Part shown: one piece after another, positions 1 to 11,269 of the stretch
Position numbering within the stretch: position 1 is the first letter of the stretch
Layout of the letters: every line of letters begins with the position of its first letter
Source: Chytriomyces cf. hyalinus JEL632
Lineage: Eukaryota > Chytridiomycota > Chytridiomycetes > Chytridiales > Chytriomycetaceae
Direction of reading: 5' to 3'
Length of the DNA: 64,000 nt
Assembly (NCBI GenBank): GCA_025435555.1
Contig: JAIWWG010000043.1
Location: forward strand, 124,001 to 188,000
Notes under the pieces: model-generated
Database searches by the model: none
What the model saw: only the letters and a program-made list of their open reading frames with translations
Told to the model about the DNA's origin: nothing
Made by a program: the position numbers and the translations under genes

Positions 1-138
1 GATTTTCCATCAATAATAATTTTCATGGAGACAATTGGTGTTTTATTGGGACATGGAACTGATTGATATATGGGGGATGTGGACTCAAGAAGCAACTTTA
101 ACAAAAAGGAGAAGAAAAAACAGGGAAAACCGGAAGAC

Positions 139-1021
139 CTAGAGTTCTCCGGTGCTCACGATTGAAACCACCTTCGTTCCAGTCAAACCGCCTTTAAACA
201 TGCCAAAATCACCATTCGCCAGAAGGCAGAGTGAATCTGCAGTCTGACCTGCCGCGGAGAGTGCCCAAGTGTCCCCGGGTAAGATGATACTGTCGCCGCT
301 GTACATGTTGAAGTTTCCAGTGCTTGAGCTGTAGCGGAAGACATACGATCCAGTCGTCGAGGCTGTGCCTGTGCTCCAGATTGCACTTTTGGCACCCTTG
401 TACGCTACCAGGTTTCCGTCCGCTGTTTGAAAAAAAATTCGGGTGAGTGAAATGATTGGAAAAGGATGAGATATTCTCACCTTGCATGTACAAGTACATG
501 CCAGTATTATTCAAGCAACTTCCAGATAGCAGTTCATTACGTTCAGTTGCGGAGGAAGGGTTCTTGTACAAGCATGCTCCAACCTGAGTGCAAGCCGGTG
601 CGGTGGGGGCAGGAGACTCCTTTGCTGCGTTTCCAATGAGCAGACCAACGGAATCGAGTGATTCACTGGATGAAGTAGCCGTCGCAGCAGGTGTTACTGT
701 CTTTGGTCCTGCGCCTTTTGGTGTTTTGCTGGCTTTTGTCTTTTTGCCGGTAGTTTTGACTTTCTTTCCGGTAGTCTTCGCTTTTTTCGTGGTTGTTTTA
801 GGTTTTTTGGAGGTTGTTTTCGAGTATTCTTTTAAGGTTTTGTTCGTGTTCGGGGCAGCTCCCTTCTTGGCGTTGCTTGAAGTAACTGTGACGGTTGAGT
901 TTGTGCTCGTCTCGTTTAAAGAGACGGACGGTTTCACGTCTGAAGCTCGAGGAAGAGGTCTTGCAGATGAGAGAGTTACTGCCAGGACAGCGACTGTGAG
1001 AAGAGAGTTGATGAGGTGCAT
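139..1021 (-). CDS. secreted Lys/Thr-rich protein with C-terminal bulb-lectin-like domain
   Basis: Model: complement(join(139..422,481..1021)), 274 residues. The ATG at 1021 opens a clear signal peptide (MHLINSLLTVAVLAVTLSSA). Residues about 45-115 are a low-complexity stretch of repeated KTTxKK units, probably an extended wall-spanning or glycosylated stalk. The C-terminal 100 residues contain YMQADGNLVAYKG followed by a second repeat with LLANGDFGMFKG; this is the D-G-N-L-V-x-Y pattern of mannose-binding B-type (bulb) lectins. The 58-nt intron splits that first motif and its removal restores it exactly. Family knowledge suggests carbohydrate binding at the cell surface; this is inferred. 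The long plus-strand frame over 588-1076 is the antisense shadow of the Lys/Thr repeats. Confidence 0.85.
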
Positions 1022-1525
1022 GGCTGTTGTTTCGGTATTCTTTTTTTTAATTTGGTGGACAGTTTGGCGTATTTGACCTTTTTCTTGGGGCGTGGCCGGG
1101 GCATTGTTAGTGTCAAAACAATGAGCCACAATACGCGCACCAATCCGATTTTTCAATGGAGATGAGAAGCTGATTGGAGGTGTGTGGGTTTTGCGTGTTT
1201 CTCTTTGCTTTCCAGGCCACCATACCAAGTTTTCTCAGCACTCGACGCCGGTAGTAAAAGTGTTCATATCAGAAATGGATCGACTGGGTTTGCAGCAGCC
1301 CAACTTGATCAAGTGGCAAAAATAGGAATGTGCTCCATTGTTCTCAATAATTCTGCAACTGCCCAACTTTTCGCAATGCTTGATCCACCCACCCATCTTT
1401 GCGATTTGGATCCAAAGAGCACTGGTTATGCGCTATGCTGATGCTGGTCAGGCCAGAAAGATACGGATAGCCTGCTGTGGGGTCAACTCATTTTGTCCGA
1501 AACACGGTGGGATGGATAAAAAATA
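1022..1525. other. divergent intergenic region
   Basis: About 500 bp between the lectin-like gene and the rightward coiled-coil gene. Short frames here have no recognisable product. It presumably holds both promoters; no clear TATA box or repeat was seen. Confidence 0.5.
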
Positions 1526-3067
1526 ATGCAAGAAATGGACGACAGCGACAATGAAACACAACCACCTTCCCCTGAGCTGGTTTCCAGTAGAATGCGAATC
1601 GATCGAGTGACAACAACTGAGAATCGGCCGGCCGAGCAAGACGATTACTTTGAGTGCTTTTCACGATATGTCCAGAAACCACACCTTGATGCTCGGATGC
1701 CCCTTCAAAATACGCAAAAATCATGGCATTCGAATTTCAAGACTGAATCAGAGCATAACGTAGCAGGTGCTTCGAATCCAATCAGTCTCGCTCTCGCGGC
1801 GGTCAACGAAGCGAAAACAAAAAAGACAATTCAGCGTGCTCTGGACCATTCCATCTTAATTTCCGCCGTATCGGACATTGTTACAGCTGCCTGTGCCGAC
1901 CGTACGCTTTCGTTTTATTCCCTTCATGTTGATTGCCTTTCATCAACCTATTTTCCTTGTTTTCTCAGTCAAAGCAGCAAATCAGGCGAATTCAAGGACC
2001 CTTGTGGAAGATTTGAGAAAAGGCAGCCAGCAAACAGAGCTTTCGAATCTTCAGCTATGGAGTCGGGTTCGTTTGAGACATAGCGCGTTCTTGGCTGAAC
2101 ATTTTGTTCTGCCAGACTCTCGAATCCGAAATATCAGCGCTCAGATTCAATCAAGCAAAATTAAATGAAGGTTTGTACACGCGTGCCTGTTTACCTCGTA
2201 AACACATGTTATTTATTTAGTTTCTCAAAGGTTTCACCGCGCTTCTGGAGACAAAAGCGCTCCTCGATTCAACATCGCACCATCCAACGCCTCAAAATAA
2301 GACAAGTCAAGTTGAAGCGAGCCTTCCTTTCCCACCTGATACTTCTGTTCATTGCTTCCCACCGTCTCCTTTGACACTGTCCGAAGGAGTTGATCGATTG
2401 GGCAGCATTGAACCAATTACACCTGTAAGCATGCCTTCTCCCCTGGGTAGCTTCGTGGCCGTTCTGGTTTTAAACCGCTGCGACTTAGATACCCGAGCAA
2501 GAGAAAATTTCAGACGCGCAAACCATCCTTGGTCCTGAATCAAGGAAATTGCGTTCTCGAGTAACCACCTTGAGAGATCCACACCACGTTAAACCAGCAC
2601 AATCTCCCAACGTGGCCAAACAATCACTCAATCGTAAAACAATTTTGCTCGATTTATCTGCAAGTATCACTGAAGATCTGGTGGATGGGGTATTCAATTC
2701 GCACTTTTTTCAAGAACCGGTTTCAAGCGAAATATGCAGCAAATCAGCTCCTCCAAGCACCGTAAAACGTTCGAATGTATTTAATGCTGTCGTTCAATCG
2801 TCTTCGCCTTCACCAATATCCAAACGAGAGAATGTCGGACAATTGCCTGATTCACGGAAACGATATATAAAGGAAGAAACGCAGGATGAGGAGGTGATTT
2901 GGGTCAGCAGCGGGAATGACGCTTTCGAAGCAGAGGAAGCAGCCGCTAAAGAAAGTAATGTGGCAATCATTCAGCCCGACTCTGCGTCATTTTTGAAGAT
3001 GCTTGAAGGCAGAAGTGGTGGTGGAGGTAAAAGGGTCAAAAAACCGAGAAAAGGCGCATCTCGTTGA
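1526..3067 (+). CDS. unknown coiled-coil protein, five exons
   Basis: Proposed join(1526..1901,1969..2066,2116..2170,2231..2424,2489..3067), 433 residues, in frame throughout. No single frame covers the gene, but these splices link exons that read well. Residues about 125-195 look like a coiled coil (LVEDLRKGSQQTELSNLQLW, then TLESEISALRFNQAKLNE). The rest is polar and probably disordered, with a basic patch near the start of exon 5 (SRKLRSR), an acidic patch (KEETQDEEV) and a basic tail (KRVKKPRKGASR). A short N-terminal coiled coil plus a basic Ser/Arg motif is loosely like shugoshin, but the match is too weak to name it. Exon 4 begins at a poor AAAG acceptor, so that junction is least certain. 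Confidence 0.55.
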
Positions 3068-3185
3068 GCATTGTCTTTTGTCCTGTTTGCCTTTGCATCT
3101 TATTTATTCGTCCGTTGACGTGGATTTGCTGAAAACATTTGCTTGATTGATCCTGAATCCAATTTAAAATATTCTGGGACTGAAA

Positions 3186-5253
3186 ATGATCTCAGGGTTG
3201 GACCATGTCACTGCGGCGAATTCACCGCTCCGGCATCGACGAGTACAGAGCGTGCTGTTGTTTGTGCTGCTCGTCGTTTGTGGGACTGGCTTCGTGCTCT
3301 GGTCGAGGAGTGGCGATGACGGCTTCCTCCCAGCAGTAACACCTGTGGTTGGGAAGGAGGTTGCGATTCAGAGAGAAAAGGATCCAATGGGGGCCGCAGC
3401 CATGAGCGAGCAGCAGTTGAAGGCCATTGTGGAGGATGCTGTTCGAAAGGCAATCAGCGAGCAGCCTGTCGGCAAAGGTGTTGAGCCGGTCACTCCCAAG
3501 TACAAGCCACCGCAGAAGGATATCGCACTGACGGATTTGGAGACGACGATCGATTTGATGCAGGCTCGGTTTCTTGACTTTTTGAACGGAGAGGAGGGCA
3601 TGAACGACCAGAGGTACTCAACTTTTTGTTTGCCCTGTGAGCACCGCCCTAATCGGCCTGCGTCTTGTAATGCCATCCATCCAGTACGAATTTCGGCGTG
3701 TTTGGAGGTTCTCTGTTGGATCAAAAAAATCCATTCAACGTTCGCACCACATGGAACAGGGTCCATCAATATGCACTTGCCATTGCCGAAAAGCCAGAGT
3801 ATGAAGTCACGAATTTCCTTCAATTGTCCAGACGAGTCAGAGCAAACGAGATTGCGTACATTATTTTGTACGACAAGCCGTCATTGATCACTCTGCTTTC
3901 CCTGGCAACATCTGAAAAAGACGAGTCCGCTACCTCTGCTCACGACCAGCTACAAGCAGAGCTTCAAAATGTTGAATCCGTCTTGACAAAGCTGCTGTAT
4001 GGCTGGATCATGCCGCGTTATCCGAACATTCGCGCATTGCAAAAGGACTTTACGGCGGCCCCTGGAAACAAGGATCTTGACATGGGAATCGTGATCACAA
4101 CCGGGCAATGGCACTTTGAACTTGCGCTTCATGCAATTGAAACGATTCGTGAAGTTTTGAAATGCGATTTGCCGATTGAAATTCAATATGCTGGGCCGGA
4201 TGATCTCACGGCTGACATGCGCAAAGCCTTCAATGCTCTTCCGAACGTTAAAACTGTGGATGTGTTGGATAAATTTGACTCCAGCGTTGGAATTCAAGGT
4301 CTTTTTGTTATTCTATGCGCTTGTGTTGAACACACCAGCTCACTCTCGATTATTAGGATGGGCAATCAAACCATTTGCCATCCTTGCCTCTCGATTCAGG
4401 ACAGTTATTTTCTTCGATGCAGATGCTCTTACATTCCAAAACCCCGAAAAGTTTGTCAAGGACAGTCTTATTTTCCGCCAATACGGGACGCTATTTTACC
4501 ACGATCGAACTGTGAAAAACGGTGGAAACTTGGAATGGTTCAAAGGAATCAATCCTCAAAACTCGCGTTACTCCAATTCGCTTCGATACATGGACGATCG
4601 GTCGCATAATGAAATGGAGTCTGGAGTCGTTGTTGTTGATAAAGGACGTACCGGGAATTTACACGCCATGCTGATGACATGCAAAATGAACAGCAAAGAA
4701 GAACGCGATAGAATGACGTACAGACACATGCATGGGGACAAGGAATCTTTCGTGAGTCATTTGATTCATGTTTACTTCTTCCCGCGCTTTGGCACATGTT
4801 TTTGTTTCTGGCGCTGAACCCGCGTCTTTCTTGCTTCAGTGGATGTCTTGGGACATGGCTCGGGTTCCATACAAGTTTGTTCCATCCTACGGCGGTGCTG
4901 TTGGATATATGAACGACAAGAAACACGTTTGTGGTGGTCTCTTCCATACTGACGAGTTCCAGAAACCTCTTTGGTGGAACGGTGGTGTCATTGCAAACAA
5001 ACATCACAACAAGGATGGTGGATTCATGAAATTTGAGTACGCGGCTTTTGACACTGTTGGAAAGGACATCACTTGGGAATGGGAAACGTCAACCACACCC
5101 TTTTGTTTGGGCCCCAAATACCCTGAGTTTGAAGTTGTGGAATTGACTGCAAAGGAAAAGAGTGATGGGGCGCGTTTTGTGGAGCTGTACAAGGGAATGA
5201 AAGATGCCGGCTGGAAGGCGTACGTGACGAAGAAATATAGCGTTCAATTTTAA
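3186..5253 (+). CDS. Golgi alpha-mannosyltransferase, GT71 (MNN1) family
   Basis: join(3186..3613,3685..4298,4357..4751,4840..5253), 616 residues. A type II topology is visible: a short basic N-terminus, one membrane anchor (VLLFVLLVVCGTGFVLW, about residues 20-36), then a stem and a lumenal catalytic domain. The catalytic region starts at MGIVITTGQWHFELA, continues through WAIKPFAILAS and has the DxD metal site in FFDADALTFQNPE. The later block with MESGVVVVDKGR, and a conserved GGLFHTDEFQKPLWWNGG stretch, are typical of fungal MNN1-like enzymes, which add mannose from GDP-mannose to glycoprotein glycans. All splice phases close exactly. An AATAAA-like signal follows the stop at about 5277. 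Acceptor sugar and linkage cannot be read from sequence. Confidence 0.9.
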
Positions 5254-5680
5254 CTGCCTCTCTCATGATTCGTTGGAAATAAAAACGGGTTCTTTTTTAC
5301 TCAACTGATGTATGCGATGAAGCACTAAAAAAAAAAAGAAAGAAGGAAATTGCTAGGCGGTTACTTTCAGTGCCCTCCGCGCTTATATAACGGCCTTCGG
5401 TCAGTGCGGTACCGAGAGGTGTTGACTGAAAGTTGAATGTGGAAAGGGTGATTTTTGAACATTTGCTTCCTGAAGGAGGGAGGATCCGAAGTATTCAACC
5501 AAAGTATACGGCTCTGTGATCGCCCTTGAGTACACTGATGCACCCTCTCCCATTGGTGGATTGAGCAAACAAAAAGAATCATGACCACGCTGGCATAGTT
5601 TGCAAAGAAGAGATTTTGGAGACGTGGTTCAAATTGACAAAGAGTGAAAAGGGCGGAGTGGGAAACAGGTCCAACATCAA
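5254..5680. promoter_or_regulatory. intergenic region with TATA-like element
   Basis: 427 bp between the GT71 gene and YME2. A TATATAA element lies at 5384-5390, followed by a GC-rich stretch containing the palindrome CGGTACCG. Either YME2 has a long leader or another short transcript starts here. No tRNA or other RNA fold was recognised. Confidence 0.35.
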
Positions 5681-8600
5681 ATGGCCTCCAAAACATTCAC
5701 ACAGCCACTTCTGCGGCTCTCCGCGCATATGCGCATAATGCCGCGCTTCTCGCCCATGAGAGTTGCTCCACCCCCTGCGTTCCGCTGGATCAGACACTTT
5801 AGCAGAGGTGCCATCACATCAACCTCAGATCGATCCAGCACCGACTTTGCGGGATCACTGGGAACACCTGCCAACGCTGCCGATGGTTTGGTCTCGAACC
5901 CGCAGGTTTTCGCCGTGTGGTTCGACAACATTTATCCAATCAGGCTGTCAACTTGGGATCCCCGCCACTGGTAATGAAGTGTTCTTTTCGTTTTCCATTG
6001 CAATCTACGCACTGCTGATCCGCCTCTTCTTTTGTGTATATTTCCTCCTTTACATGTGTCATCAAATCCAATTGCAACTATAGGTGGGCCACGCATTATG
6101 CTCGTACATTGAAAGAAAACGCAAAAAGGGATATTATTCCCCCACCCGAAGCGTTCAAGGGCACGTTCACATACCTCAACTCTGTGTCTTCGATCAAGGA
6201 GGGTGGCCTCCTTATCCGTTTCGAGTACGACGGGAACAAGCAGGAAGCGTTCGATACAATCACCGAATTTGTTGACAAAAAGGGTCTGCGATCCATGGTG
6301 ACGCTGGGACAGAAAATCAGCGCATTTCCTGTCGAGGTGATTGATAATCCCATTGCTCTCAACGCACACCTGAAGAATAACACTCATTTTTGACTTTGTG
6401 TTCAGGGTGTTCCTTGGATTGAAGATCTTCACTCAAGCATTCCGTCCGCACGGTATTGTATTCTTCATGTTGGGAGTCCATGAAAGTTTTCTCACAAATA
6501 TTCCAGCATCAATTTGGAGTTTAAAGGACCAGAACTCCCAATCGAGACTTTGTACAACGAATTCCGCCGCTTTGGCTCCATGTTTCAAATTGTGGTGGAC
6601 CAAGGCAGCGGCAGCAATGCTCCCCGACGCGGCCATGTTCAGTTTTACTCTACCCGAAGTGCGACTTCAGCCCGTGTCTGCTTGAATGGAAAAGTGATTG
6701 ACGGCACCAAAATTCTGATTTCTTATGAAACTGCACTGTCAAGAAACGTGCTTTTCACAACCCTTCGCGATCATCCTCGAATTAGTGTAAGTTGAAAAGT
6801 CTCAATACTTTGCGAACAATTTATTGATATGCATTGTCATCGCAGATTCCTGTCATTCTAGCGCTTGTGGCCTTCATTTCTTTCCTGATCTTTGACCCAA
6901 TGCGAGTCTTTTTCATCACGAACACAGTCACCAATCGGTTCAGCGTGAATCATTACATTGGTGACATTGCCGAAACGATCAAAATCACCGTTCGCACGTT
7001 CTTCTTTGGTAGCGCACTGACGGCAGACGTCAAGCCGGATGACGATGACGATCATGAGAAGCAGCAGGACTACAGCGCATCATTTGCCGAACGTAAAATC
7101 CACGAAAACACGCTGCTTGTGTATCTTAAAGAGGCGCCCGACACTGCCATGCTCGTTCACGGCACCAAAGGAACCAAACCGGTTGACTTGGTTGATAAAT
7201 GCATTCGCTTGGAACCCTTTGTTCTCCGCATCAACATGGATGACCTCATCAACCAGCCAGATCACGTCATGTTGGATCGTTTTGCTGCTCAGTTTGGCTG
7301 CTTCCCCATGTTCAACTGGATGGTCAGTTCTGGCGCCGTGTTGGACACGATCATTGCTGCCGGCACAGGGTCCAAACCAGGACTTAGCAGCACTTCTGAA
7401 GATCAAATTGCATTAGTGTTGGAATACGCGACGGCTGCATTCACCAATATTGTCACCAAAGAAGCCGTCAAACATCAGCGTCTAATTGATAACAGTGCAG
7501 CGGACACTCAAGAGTTTAAGCTGCCCGAAGTGCAGTATCCTGTCGTCATTATTGAAGGATTTCTTTCAAACGAAAAGGCGCGCCAGAGCTTCTTGTATGA
7601 AGTTGTGACAGAATGGGCAGCCACAGTTGTCGAAGAGCACCTGGGTCATGTTGTCTTCGTTTCAGACAATCCAAACGCTTACAAGTACCTGGGAAGAGGT
7701 ACAACATTCTATTTTTTTTTTTCATTTTTTTATTTTTGGGTTATTACTTATCTAAACTTTTGAACAGCCATATCCAACAAAACGGTCGAAACCATCGCCC
7801 TGAAGGACGCATCCCATGAGTCTTCCTTGTCGTACGTATACCGCCGCTTGGGACTCCCCAACTCGAGGCCCCTCCCAGCGGAACTGGAGGACAGTATCAT
7901 GGCGATCGGAGGACGACTGACGGACTTGGAGCAACTGTTGCAGAAAATCAAGGCATCTCTGAAGGCCCAACGCGCAGCCCATGGACATGATCAGAAACAG
8001 CACGAAGCACAGCGTGGAATTTCAATCTTGGGCAGAGGTAAACAAGACAAGGTCCAAGACGTTGTTGCAACAGCAACGGAGCAAGAACTTGCTGATGCGA
8101 CTCTCAAGTCTTTTAATGACATGGTTGTGCGAAGTGAAACCGAGATTCGCAAGAGTGGGTTGTTTGAAGATGTTGGAGCAGCAGTTTCCTCGAAATCGGA
8201 AGCTGCCACTGAATGGAGTACTGTGCAAATGTGGAAAATTGTTCAGCTTTTGACCAAATTTGAGGAGATTTCGTATGACGATTTGAGGTATCATGCGCTG
8301 TTCAAAGGCGACGAAGCTCCTATTCAAGCAATTGAGCGAGCAGGACTGATCTCAGTCGGTCACAAAGATGGTACAAAAACATTGTGTTTTTCATTGATTT
8401 GGTGGATGACTGATGACAACTGTTAAACAGGTCGTCCATACACAATCAAGGCGGGTCGCCCGTTGTACCGATCAGCGTTCTCGCGTCTTCAAAGTGACCC
8501 AAAATACGCTGCCATCATGGGCTTAAAAACTGTGAAAGCGCTGTCAACTGACGAGCTTGCCAAATTGTCGGCGCTCGAAAACGAATTGAAAACAATCACT

Positions 8601-8756
8601 GGACAAGCTGATTCAAGACTGAGTTGGTGGGCTCGTGGTGAAGTGCGAAAGCGTGTTGACTTTTTGGCAAAGATGATTGGAGAAAGTCAAAGAAAACTGG
8701 CGGCGTTGGACTCTGAAGAGCGCAAGTTGAAGAAAGTGGTCAAGTTGGAAGAATGA
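5681..8756 (+). CDS. YME2: mitochondrial inner-membrane protein YME2 (RNA12 family)
   Basis: join(5681..5970,6084..6336,6406..6452,6507..6786,6846..7698,7768..8370,8431..8756), 883 residues, all phases consistent. The first 60 residues are rich in Arg/Ser/Ala and lack acidic residues, as in a mitochondrial presequence. Exon 4 encodes an RRM-like fold (LYNEFRRFGSMFQIVVD and GHVQFYSTRSA). A membrane span follows (IPVILALVAFISFLIF), then the large intermembrane-space domain of the RNA12/YME2 family, with VVIIEGFLSNE and a helical C-terminus. Yeast Yme2 sits in the inner membrane near nucleoids and affects mtDNA structure and escape. Length and domain order match the family. Exon 3 is only 47 nt. 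Confidence 0.92.
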
Positions 8757-9601
8757 GTGAAATAGATAGCAGACTTAAAATATTTTCGTTCGTTTCCATC
8801 ATCCAAAAAATAAAGTGAACTTTTTGTAGCAACAATATTTAACTTGTCTTTTAAACTGTTTTAAACTTTTCCCCTGACCTTTGGTCACCAGCTTTCTCGG
8901 GAATATTTTTTGGTACCTTGCTGGAATTTGACACCAAACCCACATCCCTATAAAAGCAAGCACAATAAAATGCCTGACGCGTTGTGCACTGCGCTGGTTG
9001 TTTATTACTGCTACTAGTGTAGCTAAGCTATGCAAGTTTTTAAACAGCGTCCAGGATTCGCTTCTTTTCAAGGGCCTTCTTGGAGCTATTTTGCACCTGT
9101 TTGAAACGTTATTTGTTGGCACTGGACTGGCGGACACAGGCATGGAAGCCATGTGACTCTCGCGCACGGAGGAGTTTTGTTTCATTTGGGAAAAAACGAG
9201 GGTTATCGAATGAGTCATCTTATCTGTCAGCATTCTGTTTTGTTCTCTCCTCTCTCTCAGACACACCCGGGTACACTCCCGCCCTCCTCCCCTCCCCTCT
9301 TCTCTCACTGCCCTCACTTCCCTCATGGACAGACAGACAGACACACATGACGTCGCAGCCAGAAGGACGCACAGACACCAACACTGCAAAATCTTATCTG
9401 CAAACAATTTCACGCCAGAATGAACACAAAATCAGTCACGTGACCGGGTTCGAAATCCTTTAAAAGCCGAGCCTGTTTGCGCTTCTCCTTTTTTCTTCAC
9501 CAAAAACAAGCTTCACAAGTCCCGTCTCACAGACCGGACTCCACTTCAACTCCCGCGCGGCCAACTCTAACTGACAGACATTACAGCCCTAAGGGTCCAT
9601 A
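8757..9601 (+). promoter_or_regulatory. promoter and leader of the GCN4-type bZIP gene
   Basis: No convincing gene; the 204-codon minus frame at 8799-9413 is low-complexity and unlike neighbouring coding DNA. Elements seen: ATGAGTCAT, a perfect GCN4/AP-1 palindrome (9210-9218); TGACGTCG, a CRE-like site (9348-9355); GTCACGTGAC, an E-box palindrome (9435-9444); and TTTAAAAG, TATA-like (9459-9466). CT-rich tracts lie at 9245-9330. Transcription probably starts around 9490, giving a leader of roughly 300 nt. Confidence 0.55.
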
Positions 9602-9613
9602 ATGTCCGCCTAA
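9602..9613 (+). promoter_or_regulatory. uORF1, three codons
   Basis: ATG TCC GCC TAA, the first ATG after the proposed start of transcription and about 180 nt before the bZIP start codon. Yeast GCN4 uORF1 is also a three-codon ORF and permits reinitiation. Function here is inferred from position. Confidence 0.5.
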
Positions 9614-9712
9614 ATAGCCCCCCCCTCCCTCTAGGAGATCTTCTAAAACCTTAAACCCCCCCACTCTTACTCTGAATCCTTCTGGATCACCCCCTCAAGC
9701 TCCTTCTTCAAG

Positions 9713-9772
9713 ATGGCCTTCCCAAGTGAAACCCCAAGCTCCAAGCTTCCTATATACAACGAATCTATATAA
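9713..9772 (+). promoter_or_regulatory. uORF2, nineteen codons
   Basis: An ATG-to-TAA frame encoding MAFPSETPSSKLPIYNESI. It ends 18 nt before the main ATG at 9791. No other ATG occurs between the proposed start of transcription and the main ORF besides uORF1 and this one. Confidence 0.5.
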
Positions 9773-9790
9773 GCATAACTGAACCCCCAA

Positions 9791-10729
9791 ATGAAACCAA
9801 CCATGACGCCATCCAGCACGCCCGTATCTGCCCCTTCCGAGGACTTCTTCGGCTCGACCCTGCTCGAAGAAGACTTCTTCTCATTCACTGGTGTGTTGTC
9901 TTTGCTCTCTTCGTATGTCTATTGTTCCAACCTGACCTCTCCACAATCAGACTTCACCACCACACCCACACCAACAAACTCCATCGTGAAGCTGTCACCA
10001 ACCACACCAAACAACAAACTGTCCAAAATTGACCTTACTGATGACTTGGTTAACCAAATCATTGGCTGTGCCGACCCAACAGTCCTTTCTCTCTTTGACG
10101 CCCAAACGGGCGCAGTATTTCAGTCCCTCTTTCCCGAAACCCTGCCCCTGAAGAATGGTTCGGCTGCACCGATGAACGTCCGGCTCTTGGGCTCAGCCAA
10201 CGCTGACCTGATTACTCCATCGCCGGCAATGACCATTCAGGCGACGCCGTTCTTGGGTTTGGGAAGCCCCGAAGACTCTTTGGCTTTCCTGATGTCGCCT
10301 GAGTCGAACGCTGCCGATGCCGTCTCCCCTTTGATGAATATGCACTCTGAGGCTTTCGCCGTTCCGTGGGACTCTTCCATGTTCTTTCCAACTGCGACTG
10401 TGCCCGCTCCTGCCTCGGCTTCTGAAGCTGGCTCTCCCTCCGTGACGGAAGAAAAGCCAAAATCAAAAGCCGGCCGGAAACGTAAAGAACGACCCAATGA
10501 CCCCGACGAAATTATCAAAGAACTCGACATGAAGCGCCAACGCAACACCGAGTCAGCTCGTCGTTCCCGTGTTAAGCGAATGGCAGAGCTGGACGAGTTG
10601 CACCGCACTTTGGCGTCAGCCCAGCAAGGTGAACAGAAAGCATTGGAGAAAATCAAGAGCCTTGAAGCAGAACTGGAGAAAGCAAAGCGCCTTCTGGCTC
10701 TTGCTGGCGAGCGTCTGAAAGGGGTCTGA
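9791..10729 (+). CDS. GCN4/CPC1-type bZIP transcription factor
   Basis: 312 residues if unspliced, or 292 if a 60-nt GT-AG segment at 9891-9950 is an intron; its length is a multiple of three with no stop, so both forms are open. The N-terminal part is acidic and Ser/Thr/Pro-rich, as in an activation domain. The basic region contains RQRNTESARRSRVKR, which closely matches GCN4 (NTEAARRSR). It is followed by a zipper with hydrophobic residues at seven-residue spacing (L, L, E, I, L, L, L) to the C-terminus. Expected role: nuclear dimer binding TGACTCA sites and driving amino-acid biosynthesis genes. The leader has two uORFs and the promoter a GCN4 site, suggesting translational control and autoregulation. 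Confidence 0.88.
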   Translation: MKPTMTPSSTPVSAPSEDFFGSTLLEEDFFSFTGVLSLLSSYVYCSNLTSPQSDFTTTPTPTNSIVKLSPTTPNNKLSKIDLTDDLVNQIIGCADPTVLSLFDAQTGAVFQSLFPETLPLKNGSAAPMNVRLLGSANADLITPSPAMTIQATPFLGLGSPEDSLAFLMSPESNAADAVSPLMNMHSEAFAVPWDSSMFFPTATVPAPASASEAGSPSVTEEKPKSKAGRKRKERPNDPDEIIKELDMKRQRNTESARRSRVKRMAELDELHRTLASAQQGEQKALEKIKSLEAELEKAKRLLALAGERLKGV

Positions 10730-10930
10730 TTCTGTCTGAATTGTTTTTCTTTTAATGTTGACTGTGTACTCTTCTTGTATTATTCTAATTTCACTCTGTT
10801 GTTTGTGGATGAGTCTGCCACTATGTTGTTTTTCTTGAAGCTCCGATTTCTTCAAATACATCTTCGTTTGTTTTGTTTAACTGTTTGTATTTACGAAGTG
10901 GACGAAACTGAAAGAGAACTACGAAGCTCG

Positions 10931-11269
10931 CTAGCCAAATAGCTTCCGGTTAAGCGCCATGCACCCAACACCAGTCCCATACACATGCCCAAATCCCGTG
11001 CCTTCCTCGTCGTCCTCGTCCTCATCCTCCGTACACACCTGGTCTTCAACCATGGCTGATGCCTTTTCGACCTTCAAAGGCGTGTCCTCCACGCCAGAAG
11101 GCTTGAGTGGGCTGGCGGCGTCTTCACGCGCCGGGGCATTTTCGGATTCCAGTTTTTTATACCTCTCCTCCGTCTCCTTTTCACCTTCATTGTTATCGCT
11201 CAGTTGAATGCTGCTCGTTTCTTCCATGGCAGGCAGAGTTTTTTCAAGTGTTTTTTTTTTGGTTTCCAA
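10931..11269 (-). CDS. small acidic hypothetical protein
   Basis: 112 residues from the ATG at 11269, with an internal ATG (MEETSSIQ) as an alternative start. It is dominated by Glu/Asp/Lys and has an acidic run (EDEDEDDEEGT) before a Gly-rich end (GVGCMALNRKLFG). No family was recognised. Composition is consistent with a small disordered nuclear or cytosolic protein. It faces the bZIP gene tail to tail about 200 bp away. It could be a chance frame. Confidence 0.4.
   Translation of the reverse strand: METKKKTLEKTLPAMEETSSIQLSDNNEGEKETEERYKKLESENAPAREDAASPLKPSGVEDTPLKVEKASAMVEDQVCTEDEDEDDEEGTGFGHVYGTGVGCMALNRKLFG

Noticed and set aside
588-1076. 162-codon plus-strand frame with hydrophobic Val/Phe-rich product
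   Set aside because: It is the exact antisense of the Lys/Thr repeat of the lectin-like gene, which has a signal peptide and a correct splice.
5380-5460. tRNA-like or small RNA gene after TATATAA
   Set aside because: No cloverleaf or box motifs could be folded; only the TATA-like element is supported.
8799-9413. 204-codon minus-strand frame
   Set aside because: Low-complexity (Arg/Glu runs from CT-rich DNA), no domain, and it overlaps the likely promoter of the bZIP gene.
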